Positions 51,430 through 63,624 of a DNA stretch of 64,000 nucleotides are shown in pieces (within the stretch, counting starts at the first letter, position 1; the number at the start of each line of letters is the position of its first letter). Position numbers and translations under genes: made by a program. The stretch is from assembly GCF_037042905.1 (NCBI RefSeq), contig NC_087261.1, positions 10,864,217-10,928,216 on the forward strand, written 5' to 3'. The stretch comes from Lytechinus pictus (taxonomy: Eukaryota > Echinodermata > Echinoidea > Temnopleuroida > Toxopneustidae). Under the pieces are notes generated by a model. It did no database searches, had not been told where the DNA came from, and saw only the letters and a program-made list of their open reading frames with translations.

Positions 51430-53952
51430 CCGGGTTTAAATGCACCCCCCCCCCATATCCCCGAGACCTGAAGTTACAAGATAACACCTTTTCCATTGAA
51501 CCACATTTATTTATGGTATTTTATTTACTGATATATGGCGGATAAAAGGTAGCACGACACATGCCTCTGCGACATTTGCTCCTGTCTTTATATCTCTGAG
51601 GGTATAGTGTTAGAGTAAAGGTTGTGATAGAGTTCAGAATAATGTAAAAGGTAAGGATTAGGGTTTATTTAGCTTCAGAGGTTAGGTTTTATCAACGTGC
51701 AAATTTTCTATTGGAGCAATTGTCGCCGGAGCAAATATCAATTTCGGGTGTGTCAAAAGAATTAATTCTAGCAAGCTTTCAAGAACACTTTTTATTACAA
51801 AATCTACCCCGAAAAAATGTTAGTAAAGCGGTTCCTTGAAACAACTTTATTAGAGATTACCAAAGGGTATTTGACAAAATTTGCTAAATCTATAAAACAT
51901 TTGGGTCTGATCACTTTTCTTTGCCATGTCTAATGGGTAAAGTAACTTGACATGTACATTACAGATTCTTAAAACAAAGATATTTGCAAATAATCAGGTA
52001 AAAAAACGTCTTCCTGTCAGGATCAATAACGGTCAAAAACTAAAACTGTAGGCCTACAGAGTGGTAGCTACTTGATAATGTCCGACCAATCAACATATGT
52101 ACATGTATATAAGCGAATTATATTCAAATGATATTCATCTTGTATTTTTGTAGATTTATTAATTTTATCTATTTTTTAATTGTAAAAAAAAACACATGAA
52201 AACAGGGAGAAAAAAATTCAACATAAGAGAGGTTTCACAAACGTCAGTGAAAGACAGTTCACGTTTCAGTACTGTTCTTTGTTTATTGTCAATACATGAA
52301 TTAAATGTATACACAGTATATGAAATGACATCAACCAGATAATCTCATGTACGCTAGTAATACACTACATTTCTGATTTCTTCAATGACGATGCACACAT
52401 AGAATGCTCTACAATGCATTGAAAGACACCCCACAAAATGTGGCTGATTTTAAAGATAAACAATCATGTATTCTCTTTTTTTGTTAAACTGTGTAATATG
52501 TCTCTTGTTTTGATTGGTTTAAATAAACTTGAACTTGAACATAATGATTGGGTGGCTTTACACCATATATATTTAACGATGATGTACCCCCCCCCCCTCC
52601 TATTGTCTACAGGGGCATTGCAAGAAACTTAAGTTCAATTGCAAACCAAGTGAGACCAAAATTAAGCACAATGCAGTACTGTAAGAAAGTTGAGTTGCAA
52701 TTGAGTGTAAATTCGCTATAAATTTGCGTTAAATCAAGGACTTGGTTTGGGAGCTGACACTCGCAATTCCCCATATCTCGTAAAGGCTCCTAAATAAAAA
52801 GGCTATTTGGGAATTAGTAGTCTGAAAATATGGTGTATGCACATGAACATGTACATGTATATTGACTGATAGTCTAAAGATGGTTGCACACTTTCGTTTT
52901 AGTATGCTAAATTCATGTTACAGAGATTACATTGTTAACGAGCCCATTATTTATCTCAATCAATTTTACAAAGTTCGCTCTTTAATGTTGTTTGCGTAAT
53001 TATCAAGTGCGAACTTAGCGGACTTTGAGAAATGTACACATTTCTAATGGGACTTACGGTAGTCTCGCTACATGTAAAAGTGTAATTCACATTATGTATG
53101 AAATCTTGACAGACCAAGGTCACAGATTCAAAACCATAGTAATGTATTTCACCAGTCCATTTTATCATGGAAGGCTGACTGGGGACATTTAATGAGGCAT
53201 ATTGTCAGTGCTTTTTAGATAAATGTTACAATCTACTGAAACCATTGCATCTGATTGGTTGAGGGCAAAACTCTCCTGGTGGAAGGTACATTGAAACAGC
53301 CCCAGTAGTGCCCCAAAAGAAAATAGTGAAAGTTTTCTGATTACCATGGATCATTCTTGTAGGAGCCATGTGATTACTGCGGCTTGGTCCCTCAATACAT
53401 TATTATTCACTGCTACTTGTACAAGCACGAATCTTGAAGATAAAAAAATCATTACAAAACCGAAATATTCTTACTGTAAGGACATCACAACAAGGAATTG
53501 ATTTGGAGGATGAATGAATGTTTAAATGGAAAATAGACAAGCCTGGAGTGTCTGATAAACAACGAACCTCTTTCAAAATGAAGGTGATGCCACAAAATTT
53601 GAAAATTTATTTCTATAGTACAGAGAGAATATATACACCAACTCAGGTACATGTACCTACCACTGGAATATCTATAAAAAAAAGTTTCTGGGGCAAGCGC
53701 TAAAATTGTAAGCATGTTTTATAGTCTGTCAAATTAGAATTTTAACATGTTTTTTTCTCACCTTTTCCACTTTTGTCTGCCCCTGAAAGTGGTGCCCAAG
53801 GCATATGCCCCTTTCCCCCTAGATAGCCACTGCGATTTACAACACACAGTGATATACATGTACATGATACGTTACATTATGTTCAAGTAGCACAATACAA
53901 TGCGTTAAAAAATATTGTCTCCAATGAATGCTTCATGAAGGTGCCGTAGCTT
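51430..53952. other. intergenic between TMEM14-like gene and the unrecognised gene
   Basis: AT-rich. A repeat block GACATTTGCTCCTGTCTTTAT near 51570 resembles 1068-1100. No gene seen. Confidence 0.4.
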
Positions 53953-53995
53953 TTACTTGATCATCCGCAGACCATATCGTAGTAACATAAAGAGA
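53953..53995 (-). CDS. TMEM14: TMEM14-like terminal exon
   Basis: A 43-nt exon after ATTACAG coding for SLFMLLRYGLRMIK and TAA. It completes the last hydrophobic helix in phase and at the expected family length, which supports this otherwise tiny exon. Confidence 0.8.
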
Positions 53996-56948
53996 CTGTA
54001 ATGGTAGATAGAAATATGTAGTAATAAAAGAAGTACAACATAACATTTGTTGACAGAGAAACAAGATCTGCACAATTTTCATGAATCAGCCCATTCGACA
54101 GACAGGGCTCTACAAAAATAATTACTATTGTAAGCAAAGCTTTCATTTGCTATATTAAACACTCATTTATCAGTTTTGGACACTCAAAACATGAACATTG
54201 TGTCTTCATGCTTAAACTATGAATGTAGATTTATTTAATCTTTACCGTAAAAACATGAGACATAAAATCAGGTATTCTATATAAACACATTTTGAAAAAA
54301 AATGAACAAAAAATTGGCAATCCTAATACATCCTGCAATTAACGAGACAATTGCATATAGTGTTGACAAAATCAAAACATTAATTAATTAATTAGTCATT
54401 TTCAATTTCTAAACCAAAACTATGTAAACATCAAGCACTACTTTAAATCTAGAGCATATCATAAGAACAAAAAGTAATACACAACTGATTGCAATACCTA
54501 TTATAAGCCTTGTGTAATATGGCAATAAATAGACATATAGCAAGTAATGTCAAAAGATCAAAACACAATTGGTTGTAATATTTTTTTTGTAAGTATTTTT
54601 TCTTCTGCATTCATATATTTATTGTATGTCTTGTGCAAGAACTAACAATGCACTGGCCAGATCTATAGCATGAAGTAATATCAAAAGAATAAAACACAAT
54701 TGGTTGTAAATTTTATTTTATTTTTTTTTTTTTTCTACATTCATATATTTATTGTATGTCTTGTGTAACAGCTAACGATGCAATGAACATATATCTATCT
54801 ATATGTATCGCAAGTAATGTCAAAAAAATAATTGGTTGTAATGTTTGTTATGATTTCTCTTCCGCATTCACATTCATTGCATGTCTTCTTACATGTATGT
54901 ATCAAACAAGCCAATAAATAGATCAATAGCAAGTCATGTACAATAAATCATTAAATATGTTGATTGTATATATATTTAAAGACCATGAACACATAAACGT
55001 CTTTAAAACGTGGCACTGCACAGTGTGAACTCACCTCAAAGATGCAACAAGTCCAGCTGGCATGAATTTACCACTGTTAGAATATCGGTATCCCATAACA
55101 CCTGCTAGCACCACAGATGTTCCTGAAATTAAATGAAGAATAATTGGTATTTCATTGAACAACCTGTATAACCTCCACACAACTTTTTGATAGTGCACAG
55201 GGTTTACTCTGTATCATTTGGAGTGTTACTCAATTGTTATGGTGGAATTCTTGCAAATAAACAAATAAGAAAATTGTTATAGAAGGAATCTCATCAAGTT
55301 TAACTAATCTATGTCTCAGATTTAAGTTAAGACTGGAGTCTATGGAAAATGGCATGCTAATGATACAGGAAAAAAAATGTGGCAAAAAAAATAGCACAAG
55401 CACATTATTTGAAACATTTTTAAAAATGTGTTGGTTCAATCATTCCAAGGGAAAGAATATCAATTACGGTATCAAACATCTGGCCTGGGGCCAATCTTAC
55501 AAAGAACTGTCATTGATCTGATCAATCGCAACTATGGATGGCCAGCAACGTCAACATGTAAAATGCATGTTTGTTCAAAAAAACATTTCTAGATATGATG
55601 TATGTTTATAAATTCATTGATTTCTTGACGATTTGGTGTGTTCTCCTTTGTTTACAAAGGACATTTTGCAAATTTTCTGTAGAAAGTTATGACACTGTTT
55701 GGATTTCCATAGAGTTACGATTAATTGGATCAATCGTATCTCTTTGTAAGACGGGGCCCTGAAGTAGTGAGCAGGCCGAATATATAGGCCTACATGTACC
55801 GTATATAACAACAAGTGGAATGCCTCTGGCCGTCTCACCTGCATCACGCGATTCAATATAGCAGCAGTGCTGATTTTGAAAACTACTATAACTCGCACAA
55901 GATGTTCAGTGATACTTGGTTACTCTTATTTCCACGTTTTATGAACTAGACCAATACACTTATAGAGATATGATGGCAATTCAACAAATACCCCCAACGT
56001 GGCCAAAGTTCTTTGACCTTACATGACCTTTGACCTTGATCATGTGACCTGAAACTCGCACAGGATGTTCAGTGATACTTGATTACTATTATGTCCAAGT
56101 TTTATGAACTAGACCAACACACTTTCAAATTTATGGCTGTAATTCAACAAATACCCCAATTTGGCCAAAGTTCATTGACCATAAATGACCTTTGACCTTG
56201 ATCATGTGACCTGAAACTTGCACAGGATGTTCAGTAATACTTGATTACTATTATGTCCAAGTTTCATGAATCAGATCCATAAACTTTCAAAGTTATGATG
56301 GTAATTCAACAGATACCCCCAATTCGGCCAAAGTTCATTGACCCTAAATGACCTTTGACCTTGGTCATGTGACGTGAAACTCATGCAGGATGTTCAGTGA
56401 TACTTGATTAACCTTATGTATAAGTTTCATGAACTAGGTCCATATATTTTCTAAGTTATGATGACATTTCAAAAACTTAACCTTAGGTTAAGATTTTGAT
56501 GTTGATTCCCCCAACATGGTCTAAGTTCATTGACCCTAAATGACCTTTGACCTTGGTCATGTGACATGAAACTCAGGCAGGATGTTCAGTAATACTTGAT
56601 TAACCTTATGGCCAAGTTTCATGAACTAGGTCCATATACTTTTTAAGTTATGCTGTCATTTCAAAAACTTAACCTCAGGTTAAGATTTGGTGTTGACGCC
56701 GCCGCCGCCGTCGCCGTCGGAAAAGTGGCGCCTATAGTCTCACTCTGCTATGCAGGTGAGACAAAAATGGAAAGTGAATCAATATGGAATGAACTTCAAT
56801 CATTTTTAGTCCTTTAGAATCTTGCTACAGGTAGGGGTCGACTCACCAAAGATGACAAAATAGTTGTTTGGGTCTTTTGAAGTTAGAGATGCCCCATAGC
56901 CTGCCATAGCTCCAAACAAAAGACCAGATGCTAGGGACATGGTGCTAC
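53953..56948 (-). CDS. TMEM14: TMEM14-family membrane protein (3' three exons)
   Basis: Exons 56847-56948, 55035-55122 and 53953-53995 join in frame to about 77 residues: SLASGLLFGAMAGYGASL, DPNNYFVIFG, SVVLAGVMGYRYSNSGKFMP, AGLVASLSLFMLLRYGLRMI. This is the Tmemb_14 pattern of short hydrophobic helices with the loop MGxRxxxSGKFMPAGL. TMEM14 proteins are small inner-mitochondrial or ER membrane proteins; TMEM14C aids protoporphyrin transport in vertebrates. Whether this is the A- or C-type cannot be decided. The family is about 100-115 residues, so an upstream exon with roughly the first 25-35 residues is missing. I looked to the window's end without finding it. Confidence 0.88.
55035..55122 (-). 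CDS. TMEM14: TMEM14-like internal exon B
   Basis: Encodes TSVVLAGVMGYRYSNSGKFM and PAGLVASL, the most diagnostic TMEM14 block. Acceptor TTTCAG, donor GTGAGT, exit phase 2. Confidence 0.9.
55488..55758. mobile_element. 271-bp foldback MITE, copy 2 (CTG duplication)
   Basis: CTG at 55485-55487 and 55759-55761; GGGCCAATCTTACAAAG and TTTGTAAGACGGGGCC ends. Opposite orientation to 12321-12592. In a TMEM14-like intron. Confidence 0.83.
55812..56767. repeat. 0.96-kb repeat with AGGTCA motifs, copy 2
   Basis: Nearly identical to 7719-8680 in the same orientation, but with fewer GTCGCC units near the end and an intact TGACCTTTGACCTTGG at the site mutated in copy 1. Confidence 0.9.
56847..56948 (-). 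CDS. TMEM14: TMEM14-like internal exon A
   Basis: Enters in phase 1 after TTTCAG, so the upstream exon must end one base into a Gly codon. Encodes STMSLASGLLFGAMAGYG and then ASLTSKDPNNYFVIF. Donor GTGAGT. Confidence 0.87.
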
Positions 56949-57559
56949 CTGAAATAAGAATAATAAAGACCAGAGCGATCTCCGCCGATCAATTTTCAAA
57001 ACTACGAAATAAAACATTGGTAACAGACATTTTCAGTATTATATCAGAAAATCAGTAGTATCAGAGAAACTGTATAATCCAAGGAAAATGTGGGCCATCG
57101 TTCAAAATAATATTTCATTTAGACCTATCAAAATGCTAAAAATCTAGACAAAGCATCGGCCCCAATTGGGTGACAGTTGTACCCATGAGCACTTACACTA
57201 AAGGGCTACCATCAGTGAATGGGATGAATGTCAAAAATCATTAATACATCCTCAGAAACAACTGTTATTCCTGTCTTAAGATCTACTTCCTTTTTGCTTC
57301 ATTTTTTTGTTTATTGATTAAGCATTAATACTGCTCGCACTAGCAATGTACATGTACCAGGTGGTAGTCAAATAGTCGATCGTCTCAAATATCCCAGTCT
57401 CTTACGTGTAATGTTAATCCCAGAAATAAACAAAACCAATTGATTATTCTGGTATTTCTGGCCTGTCGAATGACACAGAACTGTGTTACTTTCTTTGGAA
57501 CTTTTTTGTTTGAAAACCTAGATCTTGCTAGATCTGACAAGAGTCTACTGAGTACATGT

Positions 57560-58720
57560 AATTGTCAGAATATGTAATACCTATTCACACTGACAGGGAT
57601 TCGGTAATCCTGGGTTTTAGGGGACTACAGTGTACATCATGATTTGCATCACGATTTGAGTGAGATAAATAAGGAGTAGAGTCTACGACTACGGGCCCAA
57701 CGTTAGATCTAACTTAGATCTACCCTACATAATGTTAGATCTAACTCACTCATTCTATGAACAAGGTTATGATATAACCTTGTTCTCTGTTACTACTCCC
57801 TGTGTGGTGAAATAAGGTTGGCAATTGATGTTTGGCTTATTTTCTTTTTTTCTTTTGGACAAATGCTTGATTTTTTTGACACTGTCAGTTTCCATTACAG
57901 CTATTCATATTATAACTTGGCTCTTAAAGGAGAATGAAACTCTTGGAGCAAGTTAGCTTTTGTGAAAGCAGAAAAATCAGAGAATAAGATCAACAAAATT
58001 TTGAGTAAAATAGGACTAGCAATAGAAGAGTTATGAGCATTTGAATGTCGAGATCACTAATGCTATGGAGATCCTCTTATTGGCAATGCGACCAAGATCT
58101 ATGATGTCACAGATGAACAACTCTCCCCTTTTGGACACTGAAAATATAGCCCAAAACATATCTTTTTGCTCATTCTAATCATATGACAAACGATTCATCA
58201 ATGATATAATGTTGTGAAACCTCTGTACTTGTCCTCTCATAAAGAGAACACCTCACCTTGTGATAGACTCTATAAAAGTGAGAATATAAGTGAAATAAGT
58301 ACTAAAGTAATGAGGGAGTTGTACGTGTGTGACATCACAGATCTTGGTCGCATTGCCAATGGGAGGAACTACATGGCATTAGTGATCTCAATATTCAAAT
58401 GCTCATAACTTTCTTATTATTCATTCAATCTTCCTCAAACTTTCAACAATATGTTTCTTTGATTTTTCTCTTTGATATGGATTCAGCTGGTTTCAAGGGT
58501 TTCATTCTCCTTTAAGTAAATTTGATTCTTTAAATTATGTTTTTCTTAATTAAAAATAGAGATTGAAAAATGACAATTGTCTTGCCAAATTACTTTCCAC
58601 CAATAGAGGGTGTACACAAAAATATGCCCCAAATTCAAGTTTTTGAGCACTCTGGTGAATACAAGAATAACTCCCAAGTTACTAATGAAAAATAAATTGC
58701 AACTGTATGGAAATTCGTAT
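57560..58720. repeat. dispersed repeat, inverted copy split by a TTAA MITE
   Basis: Left part has GATATAACCTTGTTCTCTG and TTTTGACACTGTCAGTTTCC; right part has AAGTTTTTGAGCACTCTGGT. These match the complement of 14893-15306. Confidence 0.75.
57928..58511. mobile_element. 584-bp TTAA-flanked MITE (family C), copy 2
   Basis: TTAA at 57924-57927 and 58512-58515; ends AGGAGAATGAAACTCTTGG and TTTCATTCTCCT. Inserted into the dispersed repeat above, whose other copy lacks it. Confidence 0.9.
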
Positions 58721-59016
58721 TTTTGGTCACAAGAGTGATATTTTAATGATTTTTTAAATTGTGTGCTGTGTACAGCATTTGCATACCATAGTCCTACCTG
58801 TAGATTCCCCCACACTGCCACAGGCAGGATGGTAATGAACCCTTGCCTTGAGTGGATCTAAGTTTACATTATGACTCAGTGTTACTGTTAGCAGGTTAGA
58901 ACGAGGCATCACACTTCAGTTCATGACAATGGAAAGGTAAGCCGATGAAAACAAACATACATGTAAAACAGAGGAAGATTTTGTGAATATATTATAACCC
59001 CAACTGCTCCTATTCT

Positions 59017-59600
59017 TGAAGAATCCATGATGATGTTTTTTTTTTATATTTTGACATATACTTCTTCATCATGGAGTCTTGACACTCTTCCCATAGACAC
59101 ATAACAGACTGACCAAAACATTTCCCTAGGAAATCCATCTTTATTTATTTTTAATACGTGATTTGTTAAATAATAATTTTTATCTATAAATTTTTCTTCA
59201 AAACGGCATTTTGTAACATCGCTAATCGTAGCTACGTGAGTACGTCATAACGAAGCGGTTCAAGGGTCATACCTATTGTATTTGCTTTGTTGACAAACGG
59301 ATCGAGGGATCTACACGAGATCAGTCTGGTAAGAAATCTTCAATTTTTTTACATTTTTATTAACAAATTTTGAAACATTCATACGCATTAGGTGTAGGAA
59401 GGTGTAAAAATAAATAAAATCACCACCATTTACGTGATTTTTATCTTAAAAGATGGATTTCCTAGGGAAATCCATCTTTGTTTTGGTCAGTCTCTTAATC
59501 TTATGCGTCTATGTATGGGAAGAGTGTCAAGACTCCATGATGAAGTATATGTCAAAATATTTTTTAAAAACATCATCATGGAGTCCTCAACTTGACAAGA
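59017..59600. mobile_element. large foldback element around a 15.8-kb-type core
   Basis: CATGGAGTCTTGACACTCTT, TTTCCCTAGGAAATCCATCT on the left; GATGGATTTCCTAGGGAAAT and AAGAGTGTCAAGACTCCATG on the right. The core 59150-59445 matches 15780-16115. Confidence 0.82.
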
Positions 59601-61220
59601 CTAAACTGCTCCAGCGAGGAGCAGTCAACTTATTTTAGTTTTACTCTTGTCTGCCTAGGCTAAGGAAATACACAATAGTCTGCTTCTCTCTTTTTTCTCC
59701 ACAAAATTGATGTATTCCGTTCTGATATGGTTCAAACCTCCTAAGCCAGAATGACAGAGCATATGGAACAAATATGTTTTCCTTGGACCCTAGGATTAGG
59801 AATCTCAAAATAGTGGAGGGATCAGCTAAGACTAAGAGAGAGAGAGAGAGAGAGAGCGATTTAACATGCACAGTTGATAACAAAAAAATGCGAAAGTCGT
59901 GTGCATTCTCTATTGGTATCAAATGTGCTATAGAAAATTTGTGTATCAGAAATTTGGTATCAGATGTGCACGTGCATAACTGATACCAAACTACGGTGAA
60001 ACACTTATGAAGTGCCGATGTGGTCGATTTAATGTCTTCGTCCAGACTTATATATATATATATTGCTATTTCGACTTTTGATTACTTAACCTTTTTATAG
60101 CATTATTCAAATAAGTCAAGTTCAAGATTTCCCTAATTTCAAACTAAAATATTTTAGACCCACAATTATTTACTTCTATCGAGAATTAAAAAAATTACTG
60201 AATGAAAATTATTTGCGTAATTATAATTTAGGCTAAACGTATGTATCTAGACAAACGTTGAATTTTGAATTCCACTTTGAATTTTGCGACGATCTATCCG
60301 GTAATATCTCAGCTAAGTAGGTGTCTAACGATATATTTATAGAATGTTTTACGATGAATATATTTTGTCTTTTATTATATTTTCATGCGTGTGTAGTATT
60401 GACTGATGATGCCGTTTCAATTCTCAGACGGGGGTAATTGAAGGCAAGGACAGCTAGAATCTAGTATCGACTGCAGCGCGCTGCCGCTGGTTGTCCAGGC
60501 CTGTCATGCCTGTCCGGGAGAGCTCCGCGGAGACAGATAACGTTTGTGCCCGTCGCGATCATGCTGGTTCATGGTTGAATGGGAGGGGGCCGGGGGTGAC
60601 TCTTGTCTTTTATAAAAAAGTCAAGACTCTTGACTTTTATTAAAAAAATCAAAATCATGCATTGAATAAAACAATTACGGATATTTTAGCTTTGATTATT
60701 GATCTAGGCCTAGTAGTCATAGTCACTATCAATGAATTACGAGTACTACGGTATACTTTCAGTCTTTTTTTCAGACTCTTTGTTTGTCAAAATAGTAAAG
60801 CCTACAAAAGTTAAGGACAATTCCACCCGAACTTGATTTGAAATCAAAATGTTCAGTGTAGATCTAGTCATGTCAAGAGTAAAGTATGACTATGACTATG
60901 ACAGTATGAGCTAGTCAACCACTTCGATTAGGGGTTGTTTTACGATCAGGCCTCAGGGTACACCAAGAAAGATGCCTCATAGTCATCATAGTACATAGCT
61001 CATTTATTTTTAATGTGTGTGTGTTGTATGATGGCGGTGGACCTAAAGCTACACACTTTGTTTACAAACGATAATAACTATGCCAATTTTAATCTAGCAA
61101 ATAATCTTTCACAAATTTGTGTTAAATATTGTAAAGAATCATAACCATGAAAAAATATCACAAAGCTCACTAATAAGAAAATCTCGCCGTGTTTTCCGAA
61201 CACCTCTTGATTTCGCTGCC
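59600..61220. other. upstream of the TMEM14-like gene, no exon identified
   Basis: A (GA)n tract at 59837-59857, a short GC-rich patch at 60465-60560 (CTGCAGCGCGCTGCCGCTGG) that could be a promoter, otherwise AT-rich. The missing first TMEM14 exon was not found. Confidence 0.4.
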
Positions 61221-61225
61221 CGATA

Positions 61226-61536
61226 TAGAAGGGGTCCTAAACTTAAAACTATACGCACTCAATTTATCATGCAAAGAAAAAGTATTTCCTGTGCCTAAAC
61301 TTCTAAATAATGTTCATAATCTTAAAGGAAAATATGAAATCAAAGTGAATATATATAACTCCAAAATTCCAAACAGTGGCTCGCTTTCTCTGTATTTAGC
61401 CATTTATTGCAGCCTCTGTAGAAAAAAATGAATAGGAAATCGTTTGTCACACTGCAGTCACAGCTCCACACAGTGCGCATTTTGCACTTGAAACTTCATG
61501 CGCATAGGAGTGGTGCGTAGCTTTAGGACCCCCTAT
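61226..61536. mobile_element. foldback MITE, AGGGGGTCCTAAA ends
   Basis: AAGGGGTCCTAAACTTAAAA with ACTATACGCACTC, opposite GTGCGTAGCTTTAGGACCCC. An 80-codon frame across the left arm is judged incidental. Confidence 0.65.
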
Positions 61537-61805
61537 ACTTGTATTTCAACAAGTAACATGATATTCAAATGTAGTATGGCTTGTAGTATTAGACTAGACC
61601 AAAAACTCAGTCCATTTCACACAGGATATGCTCCACTGAGACTTCGTCTGGCTCAGCGGTATCCTTCGATTACCCATATGCACCGCCGTGGCGGATGGAG
61701 TTCTCGAGCTCTCGTACATGTAGGCGGCAATGATAACACGAGCGCTCGCGCATTCGGATGTTTTAGCTGCATTAAAAACATCGCGATGGAAGATCTGCAA
61801 ACCTG

Positions 61806-61957
61806 GGGTCCAGTGCAGAAAGAGTTGCGATCAAACACAGAGCTCTCCAAATCTTAGGCAAATCGATTTTCAACCAATCAAACACGCATTTGCATTCGGG
61901 AATTGAGCTCAATTTTTTTTACTTGTGTTTAAATGCAGTTCTTTTTGAAACGGGCCC
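61806..61957. mobile_element. 152-bp foldback MITE, CTG duplication
   Basis: CTG at 61803-61805 and 61958-61960; GGGTCCAGTGCAGAAAGAG and CTTTTTGAAACGGGCCC ends. Confidence 0.78.
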
Positions 61958-62024
61958 CTGACCTTGTATATTTGACATCAAAATTTTTATTATAATATAT
62001 TTTTCTTGATGCTGGTAAAGCTGA

Positions 62025-62770
62025 TTATAGGCGCCGCTTTTCCGACGGCGATGGCGGCAGTGTCAACATTGAAATCTTAACCAAGGTTAAATTTTTTAAA
62101 TGTCATCATAACTTAGAGAGTATATGAATCTAATTCATGAAACTTGACACAAAGGTAACCAAGTATCACTGATCATCCTGCATTAGTTTTAGATCACATG
62201 ATCAAGGTCAGAGATCGTGTATGGTCAATGAACTGTGGCCATGTTTGGGGTGTCAGCATTGAAATCTTAACCAAGGTTAAATTTTTGTAATGTCATCATA
62301 ACTTCAGAAGTATATGGACCTAGGACATAAGGACAACCAAGTATTACTGAACATCTTTGGTTTGAGGTCACATAACCAATGTCACTTAGGGTCAATGACC
62401 TGGACCATGTTGGTCGAATCAATATCGATATATCTTAACCTATATGGTTAAAATTTTGAAATGTCATAACTAATAAAGTGTATGAACCTACTTCATGAGA
62501 CTTTCATATAAGGGTCATGAAGTGGTACTGGACATCCTGCCCGAGTTTTAGGTCACATGACCAAGGTTGAACTTTGGTCATGTTGGTGGTATTTCCCTTG
62601 TAACTCTGAATTCTTATGGAGTTCATAAAACTTAGGAGTAATCAAGTACCACTGACTATCCTGTGCGAGTTTCAGGTCTCATAACCAAGGTCAAAGGTCA
62701 TGTACGGTCAATGTACTTTAGACGTGTTGGGGATATTTGTTAAATTGGCATAACTTCAAAAATTCATGGA
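62025..62770. repeat. diverged AGGTCA-type repeat, inverted
   Basis: GGCGCCGCTTTTCCGACGGC, then repeats of GAAATCTTAACCAAGGTTAA and GTATCACTGATCATCCTGC. Opposite strand to 7719-8680 and 55812-56767 and much more diverged. Confidence 0.75.
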
Positions 62771-63624
62771 TCTAGTTGAACATCAAACATAGACAATGGC
62801 CAGAAGGAAGCATATGTTAGTCTGGCCACAAGTAGATATGTGTTAGCATCACAAAATAAGGGAAATGACGAAAGGATCAGATGCTATACGGATAAGCAAC
62901 CAAAATCTTTAAAAAAAACAAGTCTCATGTAGGCTTATATCATGTATAATTATGTGTACGGTATATGTATTAATATTGTACGGTAGGCCTATGATATATT
63001 TTTCATTAAAAATGCGCATCCTATAATTACACGTTGTTCCTTTAGCATAACATAAAATGAGTTATCTTACATATTCTTTGAAAATGTCTTTGTTTTGTGT
63101 GACATTAAGACAAATATCATTCATTATATTGATAAACGCATTTAATTTGAAGAAATTATGTTGCGAAAAAAAACTTAAACTACAGGTAGTTTTCACAAAT
63201 TTTTATTTTGGGTAAATCTCGGTTTTATGATTCATTTCGCCATACACTGTGTGTAATATACAACTTTCAGATGTAAACTGTAAATGAAAGTGATCTTAAA
63301 TGAAAGGTATTTACCTTGTGTTACACATTCTGTCAAAAAATTAAGAAGCATGATTTTTAAAATTTCTCTCAAATTTTAAGTCAAAAATGACACTTTCATG
63401 AAAAAAATGTTTGTGGCATCCGGCCGAGCATTATTCCTCTGTATTTTGGCAAGACTTTAAGCTTGGGTGCCAAGCATTAACAAATTTTGCCGTCCAAAGT
63501 GTAAGTAAATTAAATTGATCCATTAATTTTTGGGGCCATTCTGAAAAAGTGAAGACCAGAACACGTTTTCAAAATAATTGTGCCCTAACCCAACTAAAGT
63601 TCCTACCTGTCTTTTTGGAAATTT

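Noticed and set aside
59453-59638. 61-codon plus frame beginning MDFLGKSIFVLVSLL
   Set aside because: Looks like a signal peptide but lies in the right arm of a foldback element.
61498-61857. 119-codon plus frame near the window end
   Set aside because: Overlaps two MITEs, other frames are open too, and no splice sites or family match.
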